From positions 62,001 through 126,000 of the forward strand of contig JAMSLZ010000006.1 in assembly GCA_026027325.1 (NCBI GenBank): a stretch of 64,000 bases of DNA, in the 5' to 3' direction. Each line of letters opens with the position of its first letter. The first letter of the stretch is position 1. This DNA comes from Actinomucor elegans (taxonomy: Eukaryota; Mucoromycota; Mucoromycetes; Mucorales; Mucoraceae). Positions 23,906-35,809 of this stretch are shown here, piece after piece. Position numbers and translations under genes: made by a program. The notes beneath the pieces were generated by a model. It saw nothing but the letters and a program-made list of their open reading frames with translations. It did not search any database and was not told the origin of the DNA.

Positions 23906-25284
23906 GGGTTTTTTTTTTTTGGATTTATAACGAAACTTTTTCATTAATACACGCTATGCATCTAGGCTATCGAAACATAATATTGCAATTACAATTTTTA
24001 AACAATAACATGTATTTGATCTTGTTATAATTTGAATTGTTCCTTTCGCTTTCTAAAATAGATCTGTTTCTTGTGACCTGAGACTATTACTAAAGGATTT
24101 AATTCTTTTTACTTCTTTATCTTTGTAAAAAAAATTGGGAAACTTGGCTATTCAAGTAATAAGCCTTTAGCAAGTGCTTCATAATATACATAGACTATTC
24201 TGTTTGATGCACTTGGTTCATCATGTATTCAGCTGTGGAGGGTATACTTTATAATCATCTTTAAATAGGTGAGCATCATCTAGCTTGTTAATTTAGATAT
24301 GCATCTTAAAAGTGACTTTAGTTTCTTGTGTTCGTACGTGCAGAACTCAATAACTTGTTGGAGGAGACATCTAAAATAACGCTTTCTTGCTTGGATTTAA
24401 CTCTTTTAATTAAAGTAATAGAGTTGATTCCGGTTCAACTGCCAGTAACTTATAACATGTACTGTTGTTATATCCTTCAATGAATTTATATTGAAAAAGA
24501 AATCATCATACAAGCGGTATGTGCAGACATGAGGATATAGATGATTAGAGCTACTGCTATATACCAACAGCTAATTAAAAGAAATACGACCACCTTCTAA
24601 GAAATGATAACTACCCTTGTTAGGACCCACTCATATAATCATCATTTATTAACGTGCAATCCACTAGACACTAACTTGAAATGCAAAAGTAAATACAAGG
24701 ATGACGATACTATTATCCCTGAAACAATCAAGACAGCGATGTGTCTTGTTGGCGTGAATTATTGTACCAAAGAAAGGGCCTGATATTAAGAGAATTATTC
24801 ATACCATGAGTATGAGTTGCTGTAACATTAGCAAGTTGAGAGTACACAATACCTAACTTCCAACTTAGTCATCCAGCTATGAATGTCGAGTAACGGACGC
24901 AACATAATCAGCAAAACAACCATTGAGTATTCAAACTGAGTCTAGTAATCAAGTTGACTAGCTCTGTGCTAATAACAAAGCAAAAATCATATGCAAGTCA
25001 ACCTCCACTGTTAAAGTCACAGTAGCCGACAACAACAGAGTCAGGAAGGCAGTTTTTCTTGGTCAATGAATATTTAGCATACTAAATTGGAAGTCGGCCT
25101 CAGTGATGGCCAAATGATACGCACCTACGACAATTCTAGACAATCAATCGCTTCTTTCTTGCAGTATGTTCACCAATGCAATCTGCTTGCATTGTTCAGG
25201 AGGTATGAAGAAGCTAAATCAAATTCCAAAACATCTATTCCAATCATTCAGTGATCTAATGAATCATTTGGTAGCTTATAAAAT

Positions 25285-25644
25285 TCATTTCTTCCCAGTT
25301 GCCGAATGAATACCATAATATACTAGGCATCGTCTGGCTATATCATCAGACAGGGGCGCAAATGGCACTGTCACAGCTGAAAAGAGGTCTCTTTGGGCTT
25401 TAATGAATGTTGAAAGTATAAATATCAACGACTTGCCGGCAGAAGACACAAATAAAAAATATGCCGATAAGCTTTCTTTGTTCATGATTAACCCAAAAGC
25501 GAATTCATTCTCAGGCAAGCGAGAGCAAGTATGTCAGTAGCTCAAGAAACCCTTGGACATCACCCGATTATAAGGAGTTGCCCCAAAATATACGTGATCC
25601 TTCCAGTATACAAAATCTTTGTTAGAGTCTTCTCCTATTCTTTG
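25285..25644 (-). pseudogene. PIF1/Helitron-like helicase relic
   Basis: One minus-strand frame of about 120 codons, broken by a single internal TGA, reads WKDHVYFGATPYNRVMSKG, then LPENEFAFGLIMNKESL, SAYFLFVSSAGKSLIFIL and DDIARRCLVYYGIHSATG. The order F-x-F...AGKS (degraded Walker A, G-x-AGTGKS expected), then V-x-x-PFAP...A...GIHSA (APTG..A....TIHS expected) is that of motif I and Ia of PIF1-family helicases, such as those of Helitron transposons. Motif I has lost its second Gly-Thr, so it is dead. Beyond 25285 the frame breaks up into stops in all frames. The upstream part is missing as well. Confidence 0.55.
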
Positions 25645-26435
25645 TCAGAATTGGTTTCCTCTTTCGCCAAGGGCCCATTACTTAACCGATGCATTTGTGG
25701 TAGTCGCGTGGTGAATATGTTGCTCTATATATCAATTTTTTTTTAAAATTATTCTCGCCACTCTTGCAGGTTTTATTCCGGCACTTGGTCAAGCCAACTA
25801 TCTGAGTACAATTAGTTCTCTACTTAAAGGTAGGTTTCTTAATGGAATCTATTCTCCACTCAACATAACTCTTTTGTATTAAGCGTAATAATAACAAATA
25901 GCTATTTATTACATTACACTTGTCTTCTGCGTTGTGATGTATCAACTTGGCGAAAAGTTCGAGATGTTCTCGGTCGCCGGTATTTACACATAGTAGTTTT
26001 TCTTTTCTTCAATCGGCCACAGTATTAGCATCGATTTCAATATCATTTTCAACGGCTACAAACTGTAAATATACACAATGTATATCAGTTGAATTTGTAA
26101 AAGATTGAACTGTTTATTTAATTAATAATACAAATATTTTTAATTTGATGTTGAATAAATGTCGTCATGGTTATTAAGTATGGAATAAAATGCAAGCAAA
26201 ATCCTTTAAATGGGCTTCACTTATGTTAGTAATTAGTTATGCCTTGAAAATACCACCTTTTTGCTTCAAAAAATAGGAGTAGCTCCTGGAAATTTGGATC
26301 AGAGGAAATTATCTTGACGTCCCTATGGCTGATTCATGCTCATAACAAAGTGGTGCCATCAGGTGACTTGAATACAATGAGTATACTATGATTGGCTGTA
26401 AACTACATTCAATTCCATGTGGTCTCTCAATGCAA

Positions 26436-26525
26436 GAATATGCAGATCTCTGGACCGATCTTGGTTTAATGTCCCATCTGATGACTAGAACATGCTCGGA
26501 AGAGATGAGTACATTTATTAAAAAT
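26436..26525 (+). repeat. Copy of the dispersed ~90 bp repeat
   Basis: This is one of the better kept copies: CAGATCTCTGGACCGATCTTGG, then AATGTCCCATCTGATGACTAG, GCTCGGAAGAGATGAG and ACATTTATTAAAA in order. Its reverse strand makes a spurious open frame. Confidence 0.55.
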
Positions 26526-27481
26526 ACCAATGTAACTACTATATTTGGATCACTACGTTATACTCGTTATCTGTATATTGTTAATACTTGCTATTATCAC
26601 AGTATACTACTTTTTTTTCATCTAACAAGTGATGTTAGCAAAACAAAAATCAGCTTGACCTGTCACTGCTAATAACGAAAAAGTGCCATAGAAACGAGAA
26701 AAGGGATGCGTAAGAATGCTATTATAGATAACTACATTATTGTATTTAATCTGAAGTCAAGGCTCCGCTTAAACATAACAAATGAAGCCTTATTTGCTTC
26801 TATAAAACATAAATGGCATTCAAACACACTTTGGATAGTAGTATATAAAACTGTATTATGAACTGTGCTCATAATACCTCCTGAATTCCACCTAAAAAGA
26901 ATACAATAGTATATAGAGCACCACCACGATGGAACATCCTCGATTATCATTGGAAGACGGAAAATGACAAACAATTCTCTCGCAAATCAAACTCTAACTA
27001 TAGTCTCGATTTTGTATTTGGTATCACTTTCTATTTGTGGTATAATATTAACTTCTTGGTTTTTTAGAAATACAACTATGATTCGCGTTTTTGATATCGT
27101 AGAAAAAAAAAAATACAAGAATATAGATGCGAATACTTGTGAATGCGCGTCGCCTATAATAATCAGAAACAGTACTTTTAAAATGTATTGTTTTTGTTCC
27201 AAAAACAATCTCGGTAGGTTAAAAAAAAAATAGGCTTTTAAGGTTACCCTTGAGGATTCTTCAAAAATCACCCCATTTCTGTTCATTTTTTTTTTTAAAT
27301 TTTTATCCATCTCTTTCAATTGAACCTGACTGCATGCTCCATTTATTGAGTATTCCATGTTTAAAATTAAGCACTGAATCTATTAGAATTTACATTTGAC
27401 TAAAGTACGATGAATATATTAGACTATCCGTGATTAGTAGTCAATTGGAGCGTGTTTTTCATTATAGACTATATGTAATGA

Positions 27482-27742
27482 CCTATGCATCTTTTAACCA
27501 ATTTCGGTTGAATATGGCATCTGATTCGTATTCCATTCTCAGAATAATCTGCTGCAGTTTTTAGCATCTTTATTTCAGCTAAAATACAGTTAATATATTA
27601 TACATTTCAATGCTAGATTGTGAATTATGCTTATTTCGTAAAAGTTTATTCACTCGATTTCTCAAACAACCTCGGCTCGATATTGCGTCTATTTCATAGG
27701 CCAAACTCAGAATGAGCTACAACATCGACTGGAGCCTCAAGT
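27482..27742 (+). repeat. Two copies of the dispersed repeat
   Basis: Copies at about 27482-27577 (AACCAATTTCGGTTGAATATGG ... CTCAGAATAATCTGCTGC) and 27648-27742 (AACCTCGGCTCGATATTGCG ... ACTCAGAATGAGCTACAAC) lie in direct order about 70 bp apart. The run of 38 A starts 28 bases after the second, which recalls a retroposon tail, but other copies do not have one. Confidence 0.5.
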
Positions 27743-27769
27743 ATATACATAGAGAAATAGGATCAAAGG

Positions 27770-27809
<40 letters not shown>

Positions 27810-28138
27810 TATTGTGACGCATATCAACAATTTTACCACATTTGCTCAGACGCGTATATCTTGAAGAATGCACCATAAGGACATGTTTCTTTTTAATATT
27901 CTGTTCAAGATGTGATTCGCGCGGGGTGTATTTGACAAGTAACAGGCCATTACATGTTCTCCTATTTTTCTTCTGATTTATGTGCTGCAAAAAGCCCTTG
28001 TATTCTTTTACAAGATACCATCAGGACGGTAGCCTATACACTTTAGAGAGTGGTATGGTTTATGAACAGATGGTAACAGTCGTAGTCGTAGTCGTAGTAG
28101 TAATAGTAGTAATAATATAATAATCATAATGGGTTTAT

Positions 28139-29649
28139 TTAATTGAACTTGTTTATCTCTTTCACCTGTGTCCCTTCCTTTTTAAGCTGACGAACAAGTA
28201 GCTCATCTCCTAATCTTTTGCGTTCTTCTTCTGATCCTGCTCCTTTTACTTCGTTTTGCTGTTGAACGTTGAGTTCCATTTCTTCATTCCATTCGGGCTT
28301 TCTCATAAAGTGTCTAAAGGTATCTGCAATCATGAGCGCGTCTGTAGAAGACAAGATGCTACTGGATTGATGTGCTTCACTGTGTAAGCCAAGAGGTGGC
28401 TTTTCAGAATTAAAAGAGACTTCATCTTGGCGTGGTGATAGGGATCTGGGGGACCAGAGTTGTTGAGTAGAAGAATGAATCGAGGAAATATCCGCTCCAG
28501 AGCGAGATTTTGTTGCGGATGCTGCTGCTGCTAAAAGACCAGCCGTACCTGCAGCTGCTGCTGCATTTGTCGAAGTAGAGGCAGCTACATGAGATTCAGT
28601 TTTAGTAGGTGTCAAAACAGGTAATTTTTCATCATCCCCCGTTGTATTAGTGGGACCAAGGGCCATCATACTTCTTCTTTTTGATCTCTTTTGATATCGT
28701 TTGTATGCCCATATTAAGGCTGCGACAGCTGCAATGAAAAGTAAAGAAGCGATGACAATGACAGCGATAGCCCAACCAGGCAATTTCTTGCTGGTATCAT
28801 TGTCATTGGTTGTCTCAGGTGCATGTGTAGGTGTGCTAGAGATTGGATTCAGAGGTGTAGAAAGGGTTGTATTACGAGCAGTTTCTATACATCAGTTAGT
28901 ATATACAGTGAAAACCATCTATTTGGCAGTCTACTTTACGCAATAAGGTGAATATTTGAGGAGCAGGGAAAAAGTTGTGTTTGGTTGGTATCAGGTCAAG
29001 ATCCGCTTGATAGTCATAATCCGCAGCTACGATAAAGAAGTACATTGGCCATGGTTTATTGGGCGCATTTTCTTTGATAGGTTCTGGATACCAAGAATCA
29101 TCGATATGTTCCACAAGTGTGCCTTTCACTTTTTCTAAACGTGTCCAGTTTTTTATAGTTGAAAAGGTGCCTTCTGTAGGTTGATACAATAGGTAAAGAT
29201 CGAGATGATCCTATAATGGATGGTTAGGCTTCAATAAAAGGTTGGTTTGTTCTTTTAAACGTACGTACGTATGCGTTAAATGTTGGATTACTAGACAGTT
29301 TGATGATAACAAAGAAATTGAGAGGTTAGGTACAAGTGTATAGGTATAGATTGTATATATTACTTGTATTTCCAAGTTATTTCTTGATCCGTATCATTTG
29401 TCCATATAGAGTCGTATGTTGGTGAACAAATGGAAATTGAATTATTCTGGCCACCACACTCTCTAGAAGCCACAGCTAGAGGAAAAGAAAAAAAAAATTT
29501 AATACGCTGTAGAACGTTGTGCTTGTTTCTATTTTACCTTGTCTTTTATTGAATATATTATGATTTAAGTTATTAGAATTAGGATTATATATAAAAGCAA
29601 AAGTATCTGTCAATAGAAAACATGTACAAAATATAAAAACAAGAAACAT
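28139..29649 (-). CDS. Secreted/single-pass membrane protein, function unknown
   Basis: Five exons (29649-29538, 29475-29364, 29290-29269, 29210-28940, 28884-28139) give 420 residues. A signal peptide (MFLVFIFCTCFLLTDTFAF) is followed by a dibasic KR site before residue 40. The outer part is an Ig-like or Knh1-like beta domain (about 40-160: CSPTYDSIWTNDTDQEITW, WPMYFFIVAADYDYQ). A Thr/Ser/Pro stalk, one membrane span (WAIAVIVIASLLFIAAVAAL) and a basic stop-transfer RYQKRSKRR come next, then a cytosolic tail with Ala and Ser runs. Type I plasma-membrane topology is inferred; it may be a wall-linked sensor or an adhesion-type protein, but I recognise no named family. Exon 3 is only 22 nt and its donor sits in GTACGTACGT, so the exact junction is uncertain by four bases. 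Confidence 0.75.
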
Positions 29650-29679
29650 CTATAATATTATAAAGAAATAGAGAAAGAG

Positions 29680-29886
29680 AAAAAAAAAAAAAAAAAAAAA
29701 AAAAAGAGAGAGAGAGAGAAACAGAAAGTGTAAAAATAATATTTAACACAGCACAAAAAAAAGTGTACAAGCTAAAAGGGGAAAAAAGAACAGAGAGAAC
29801 AAGACCTGGTCCCTTTACGTGCTTTTATTCAAGCTGGGAAAGTGATACAAGAGTCAATTTAACTGGAGTTTCAAATCTCTCACTCT

Positions 29887-29920
<34 letters not shown>
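29680..29920. promoter_or_regulatory. Divergent promoter bounded by homopolymer tracts
   Basis: The 283 bp between the membrane-protein ATG (29649, minus) and the SET/MYND ATG (29933, plus) carry A26 (29680-29705) followed by a GA repeat on one side, and T32 (29889-29920) 12 bases before the SET/MYND start on the other. Long dA:dT tracts keep nucleosomes away in fungi, so a shared open promoter is a fair inference. Confidence 0.45.
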
Positions 29921-29925
<5 letters not shown>

Positions 29926-29932
29926 CTCCCAA

Positions 29933-31615
29933 ATGGACAGATATCTTGAATACAATCACTTGGCTTTAATCGATTCAACTGACACCATTAAAGGTCGATG
30001 TGTTCAAACAGACAGACATTTGCCAAAAGGCACAGTTATAATCACCTCCCAGCCGCTCGGCACAGTCGCCTTACCTCAAACACTCAACGAATGCTGCAAC
30101 TATTGCTTTAGAAAGCAAGTCTCTCCCCCTCTGCAACGTTGTTCTCAATGCAAAAAGGCTTATTTCTGTGATATGGCATGCTTCAAGAACGCTTGGTTAA
30201 GCTATCATCAATATGTTTGTAAAAACGGATCTTCCACTCGCCACGCGGAAGATGATATGGACTTGGAAATGCTTGAACGCGTCGCTCTGAATGTGGCAAG
30301 ATATAGAAAACGCATCAATACGAATAAAATAGATCCTGTAGATGGGTCAGATGAAACAGTTGAAGTCACTATGGAAGCTTTTTTTAGTTTGATGGGCCAT
30401 GATCAATTACAGCAACGTCATGTCAAAGAACAGCATGCATTACTAGCAAAAGAAGCATTGCAAAAGCCTTTTATAGCACAACAAACCGACTTGACAGTGG
30501 ATGAACTGATACATTACCTCAATGTGTTTAAGTCAAATAACTTTAGCATTGATGATACAGACATGTTTGCTATTGGCGAAGGTACATATCCCATCGCTGC
30601 GCTATTCAACCATTCCTGCCGACCGAATGCTGTAGTGATGTTCGATGGCGCTCTTGCCTCAATTCATGCTATTGAAGATATCGAACCTCATACTGAAATC
30701 ACTATCGCCTATGTGGATGCAGCTCATTCGCGATCCTTTCGTCAAAAGTCTTTACGCGAAAAGTATTTCTTTGATTGTACCTGCGAACGATGTGTACCCA
30801 ATGTCAATCGACCTTATTTGAGCAAAGTGGACACACTACTAGGACAAGAAGAGTCAGAATGGGATCGCGCACAGGATATATTGAATGAAGGCAGTACAAT
30901 AGACAAAAGGGCGCGTATCCTGAAGCAAATAGAGGAATGGGATCTGTTGGAAATGTGCAAGATCTATGACAGAAAGAGCAATGGCATACCCAACCCAAAT
31001 GAACCTCTTTCAATAGCTCACTACACGCATTACTTTATCCAATTTTTTGCCCCCTACTTGTTAACTTGGAATCAACCTGATCTACATCAACAGCAAGCAG
31101 GCCTTACTGTCAAAACCTCGTTAACAGACTTTGACGATCCATTACCTGCTCTGGCAAAACCCATGGTACAATCCACTTACGATGAGATTATGGAAACAGC
31201 CATCAACACCATGCTATCGTATCCAACAGACCCATCCACCATTGTGCCTTATCGACTCACTACATTAAGCACTTGCACTCGATTGTTTTATGATGAAATG
31301 GCAGAGGGACATTGGCAAAATGCGGTCAAGCTGGGCATGTACGTTTTGATCCAATACTGTTTAATTTATTCACCTTATCATCCCATGCTGGCTCAGTTAT
31401 TCCTAACTTTGGCAAAAGCTTGTTGGAATTCAATTATACAGTCTGAATTAATTAATGACAACTTGAAACTGGACAAAGTCTATGAAAGAGGCGTTCGCAG
31501 ATGGGTCATGTCTTCAAAAGAGACGATTGCCGTGGCCTTTGGTAAACATAGTAAACTATGGAGAGAGACTTTGGAGCTCGAGTGGATCTTTTTGAGAGAA
31601 CAAAAGCTAAAGTGA
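29933..31615 (+). CDS. SET and MYND domain protein (SMYD/Set6-like lysine methyltransferase)
   Basis: A single exon of 560 residues. The SET domain is split by a MYND zinc finger (about residues 55-96: CCNYCFRKQVSPPLQRC, SQCKKAYFCDMAC, HQYVC), as in SMYD proteins. The C-terminal SET half has the substrate/cofactor motif ALFNHSCRPNAVVMF and the Tyr-containing EITIAYVD (about 225-265), followed by the post-SET cysteines FDCTCERCVPN. A long helical, TPR-like tail fills residues 300-560, as in SMYD2/3. The family methylates lysines on histones or other proteins; substrate cannot be told here. The intronless structure is unusual among its neighbours. It shares a promoter region with the divergent membrane-protein gene. 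Confidence 0.9.
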   Translation: MDRYLEYNHLALIDSTDTIKGRCVQTDRHLPKGTVIITSQPLGTVALPQTLNECCNYCFRKQVSPPLQRCSQCKKAYFCDMACFKNAWLSYHQYVCKNGSSTRHAEDDMDLEMLERVALNVARYRKRINTNKIDPVDGSDETVEVTMEAFFSLMGHDQLQQRHVKEQHALLAKEALQKPFIAQQTDLTVDELIHYLNVFKSNNFSIDDTDMFAIGEGTYPIAALFNHSCRPNAVVMFDGALASIHAIEDIEPHTEITIAYVDAAHSRSFRQKSLREKYFFDCTCERCVPNVNRPYLSKVDTLLGQEESEWDRAQDILNEGSTIDKRARILKQIEEWDLLEMCKIYDRKSNGIPNPNEPLSIAHYTHYFIQFFAPYLLTWNQPDLHQQQAGLTVKTSLTDFDDPLPALAKPMVQSTYDEIMETAINTMLSYPTDPSTIVPYRLTTLSTCTRLFYDEMAEGHWQNAVKLGMYVLIQYCLIYSPYHPMLAQLFLTLAKACWNSIIQSELINDNLKLDKVYERGVRRWVMSSKETIAVAFGKHSKLWRETLELEWIFLREQKLK

Positions 31616-31622
31616 AACTTTA

Positions 31623-33267
31623 TTATGGAAAAGGAGGGCTTCTGCCTTGATAAAAGTAATATTTGATTTGAAAACCTATGCCTATGCATAGTGTCACTCC
31701 CCATAAACCAAGCAACATGTAATAAAAGCTTGTTAAACTTGCTAGCTGATCCGTCATGAACTGTGATGACACGCTGATATGATTGGAGATTGACTCTTGC
31801 ATTTTTGGTCCAGCAAACAACGAATGAATGCGGGGCACATCCACTCTACTAAGATGAACAACACGATGCCCAGCCTAAGATGGCTTAGGTTAGTATGTAT
31901 ATATATATATCTGTGTGTGATGTACTTACTATCCAAGTTAATCCTTGTTCTATATTCTCAACTTTTGTTAATAATAAGCACTCAGTCAATTCTTTGGCTG
32001 GAGTTTCCAGCAATGTACCACCTAGTACAGTTTGAATTAAGTCTTGTACTTGACTAACCACGTTCGTCAAAGTATCATTTATAGTAATAGCTGAATCCCT
32101 AATGATGCCAAAAGCGTGGTTATTCAAGTCTAATTCTGTAGCTTGTATCCAATGATTCATTTCGTCAAACTGGTTCGTGGTTGCACGAGTCCACTGAAAC
32201 GTAGCATTCTCTGTCCATTGTTGCATCTGCGCAGCCAGCTCCGTGTAAATCTGATGTGATTTGGTTTGTAATAACCAGACCAAACCATAAATCATTACTA
32301 GTCCGCTTATACCTACCAAAAGACAATACAACGCCACTGGATGATTGAGAAAACATAGTAATTGGTGCAACGGTTGGTTTCGCTTTCGCCATGACATGAG
32401 AGTCGTTGTGGACCATATGTATTTATCCAATAACATGTCGCGATCCTTCTCGGTGGTGGTACGTAAATACAAAGAGCGCGCTCGTGCTACTCGGTAGTGT
32501 CGGAAACGAATACATACTAGATGAATCAAGACGCAGACAAACAAAATACCAAACAAGAAACCAATCACAATCCAGATAAACCATTTAAGCTGCTTTTCCG
32601 CTTCTGTGATGGCCGCTATCAATGGTGTAGAATCGCAAAAGTACTGGTGCTGTTGTTGCTGGAGAATGGACGTGTTTTGAAACAGAGATGGCTGCCAAGC
32701 ATTAAACGTGTTATTGAGCTGGGTTTGTAAAGCTTGGAAGGGTGTATTCAGCCATTGTTCACCGTTATCGAACCACTGATCGATCTGTGTCTGTGTACTT
32801 TGGATAGATTGAACCCAATCTTTCCCAACAACGGAAGCATCAAGATGAAGCAACGAAGTGATACTTTCTGCTATATGCTGAACTGGGCCCGCAATCTGTG
32901 TGACCAGTGATAGTACGGCTCTGATAGCCAACCCCAGCAAACACCGATAAGTGGACTTGTACAAAAGAATGAGCCACACAACACAAGATTCTAGAACAGT
33001 GACAGCGGTTGACAGGTTCCGATGGATATTTTCTTTGGCAGTAACCATAGACACCAGAGAAGCCTCAAGTAACAAGGTCGGTGCGTGATATATCTGCTCG
33101 GATGTTGTATTCATAGCATCACAAACAGTTTCAAGTCGGGATCTTGAGTGGGCCATATGGTGTGAAATGCTGCTTAACAAGTACAGGAGACTACCAATCA
33201 AGGTAAATAAGGTGATCGTGCTTGTATCCAACCACGCTAGTGCATATTTTTCGGCAAGTGTACGCAT
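31623..33267 (-). CDS. PRM1: Plasma membrane fusion protein PRM1-like
   Basis: Two exons, 33267-31930 and 31874-31623, give 529 residues. Hydrophobic spans lie near residues 17-37, 97-117, 240-262, 320-342 and 497-517. Long amphipathic stretches rich in W, Q and N-glycosylation sites separate them, which is the layout of PRM1, a dimeric membrane protein that assists plasma-membrane fusion of mating cells. Recognisable are LEASLVSMVTAKENIHR near 70 and the cysteines flanking the loops. The protein is shorter than yeast Prm1 (661), with a shorter N and C terminus. Fusion of gametangia would be the natural setting in this fungus, an inference. Its stop lies 7 bases from that of the SET/MYND gene, so the 3' ends of the two transcripts must overlap. 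Confidence 0.72.
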
Positions 33268-33750
33268 TTATGGTTGATAATATTACTCGGTCAATTTCTT
33301 GCAAGCGATTGGTGGAGTTTTTCAGTGGTGTGATCTGATGAAATAAAGCAAAAAATCTCTTTATATTATATATACATTATACCTGTAGCTCATTGATTCT
33401 ATTCAATAATGAACATACTGATCATGGTTCGTTATTTAAACAATGATCAATAGATGTACAATCAAATATATTTGATCGAATAGATAACAAACAAACCTAG
33501 TGATTTTCCACTCAAATCCCAATGGAGTATTTTCCATCATTGTACATCTATTCCTACTCAGACCTTTAAACCATGTTTCGCGCAATTTAATAAAGATACA
33601 TAGAACCAAGCTCACAGTTATTTCCCTCTCTCTTTTTTCTACTATTTTCCTTCTTATATATATACATACATATATATATATATTTACATTTAATCTCTAG
33701 ATCATTTGCCACTCTATTTTTTTTTTTTTTAGTTCTTTCTTTGGTAGAAA

Positions 33751-35655
33751 ATGTTAAACGATGATTTTGTCCAGACTCACCAAAATCAAGAGTCTTCGCC
33801 TTTAATGCAGCAACATGATAGCGCGGAAGACAATGACTTTAGCTATCCAAATTCGCCTAAACCCACTCGCGTCACTGTAGCTAAACCACCTGTACATAGT
33901 TCATCATACCAAACCCACCATTCAAATAAACGACGAAGAAGAGCCTCATCCATTATCAATCTATTGCCTCCGCCTCAAAACAGATTGGCTTTTATTAACG
34001 CCGTCAAGATAGCATGGTCGCTTCAATTCAACAGCAATGATAGTATCAGCACCAACCATCACACTAAAAAGTGCAAACGCAAATCACTCTTTCATCCGCC
34101 AACCAATGATGACAAGAAAACTAAAAAGAGTGCACCTCATAACATGCATGATACTGGCATGATTGTCAAAAACAAGCTGGATTTTCCTCCAATTACAGCC
34201 GAGGCTCTTTCCGAACTTTCGGTTTCACAACTCTACAAAAGTCTGCAAATCCGACATGATTTATTGCTCGACCCACACTTGACATTTAGACCCAACGTAA
34301 CTGCCGAAAAATCCCAAGAATCCAGTGCTTATTGGCGCCGTCTCGACCATCTCATTAAAAACTGCCATGGTGCAAGCGACCAAGATCGTCGTCAGCTCAT
34401 CATTCTCGTTCGCAACTTATTAACCGAGCTATCGCTGATTTTGATCTCTTTGATCTCACCATTTCCGAGCCATCCAACAACGAGCTTTGTATGGAACTGG
34501 CCTTCACAAGTAACTGAGAGTGCCATTATGGCGGTACTGGATCCAGATTTAGTACATCAGCAGTTACTTCAAGATTGTCTTAATATTGATTTCAAGTTTG
34601 ATTTCTTGCATTCCATCTTGAGTCCTCTTTGTCCCGAACAAGCAGAAAAGATTCAACGGAAAGTGGACGATGGTGAATATGCTAGAGCCTTGGAAATGAG
34701 CTTTTTGACTTTGGAAACGATCAAACTGGTATGTAACAAGCTAAAATAATAAAAATAAACCGCGTCCGATTGAAACTAAACATGGACTGTAGGACTGTGC
34801 TAACAAGGCTCTGCATTACTATCGTCCTTATTTGATTGAAACGGGCACAAGTATCGAATGGAAAATCTTTCTAAAGCAAATGGACAATGGTGAAGTGGAC
34901 ATTTCTTCTGTATCGGACTGGTTGTCCTGTAGTTGGAAGAGATTAGGCTGCAATGCCAAGTTTATTCAAGTATTTCGAACAGGTAAGAGCACAATATGCT
35001 TCTTGAACCTATCTAATATCAGATACATACAGGTCTAGTGAATTTGATGACGGATGATAACGATACAATAGCAGCATTGCAGCTTCCTACATGTTCTTTT
35101 CCTATTACATTTTGCTACGACGAAAAAAGGCTAAAGCACCAAATGCGGCATGAATTTCAAAATATCATTGTCATTGGCCTCTTGTTGATGCCTTACCGAT
35201 TAATGGCTGGCAAAAACGCAAAAGCTACAGATTTAAATCAACTCAAATCCACATACTCCAAACTGCTCAAGGATGCATCAATCAACAGTGGTCGTGTTTC
35301 TTGCTTCCATTTGGCCATCCATGCTTGCAATATGGCCAAACAATTGAGCTCGGAAGAAACTACCAAAGACGATATTATTGAACAAGCGAAATATTGGTCA
35401 AACTGGATGAATCAAAATCTTAGAAATACATCACCCGTTTACCAAATCATGTATCATCGCGTACGCACTCTCATCCTATGCACCATGGCCCAAGGACCAT
35501 CACTTGATAGAAATACACATGCGACTATCGGCTTGGAACAGGAAATTACAAAACTAGGCGAAAAGCTGACTTTATTAGCGGATTATAATCTACGTACATT
35601 TGGTTCCTTGTACACGTATTTGATACCAAGTATTCGAAACAAAGAATTCAAATAA
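33751..35655 (+). CDS. SOK1: TCP11-family protein, SOK1-like
   Basis: Three exons (33751-34728, 34793-34982, 35033-35655) give 596 residues. The first 110 residues are Ser/His/Lys-rich and disordered, with basic nuclear-signal-like KRRRRAS. The rest is helical. TCP11 signs are EALSELSVSQLYKSLQIRHD, LILISLISPFPS, the turn VLDPDLVHQQL and the block DCANKALHYYRPYLIETG. Yeast SOK1, the family's fungal founder, was found as a suppressor of loss of PKA activity. A link to cAMP signalling here is inferred from that. Start is the first ATG, 9 bases after a pyrimidine tract. The gene is divergent from PRM1. Confidence 0.8.
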
Positions 35656-35809
35656 AAAAAAAAATAAAAAAAATAAAAAAAAAATATTTAGTCTATGATA
35701 TTGCCTAGATCTCTCAAGATCCTTCGAGATTCTTTATAGATTAATGGAGCCAAGTTGATGAGAAACGAAAAGAGATGCGACTATGATTCACTACTATAAG
35801 TATGTAATA

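Larger units (their letters stand above)
22587..28138. other. Gene-poor stretch of about 5.5 kb with repeats and relics
   Basis: No intact gene is visible. Copies of the dispersed repeat occur at about 23510-23560, 23715-23790, 23828-23905, 26436-26525, 27482-27577 and 27648-27742. A helicase relic sits at 25285-25644. A run of 38 A is at 27770-27807. At 28076-28117 there is a GTAGTC/GTA trinucleotide repeat just past the end of the membrane-protein gene. Frames at 26309-26530 and 26987-27358 are antisense to repeats or AT-driven and are not taken as genes. Confidence 0.55.

Noticed and set aside
26309..26530. Minus-strand open frame of 73 codons
   Set aside because: It runs antisense through a copy of the dispersed repeat, has no motif and is best explained as chance.
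26987..27358. Minus-strand open frame of 123 codons
   Set aside because: It is made of AT-rich runs (FFF, KKK, III), has an overlapping frame on the other strand and no family signs.
27742..27807. A38 after a repeat copy as a retroposon poly-A tail
   Set aside because: Other copies of the repeat have no A-tail, and similar runs occur throughout the window, so the run alone is not evidence.
28076..28117. GTAGTC/GTAGTA array as a CRISPR-like or regulatory array
   Set aside because: It is a simple trinucleotide repeat with no spacers; the window is eukaryotic and holds no CRISPR array.
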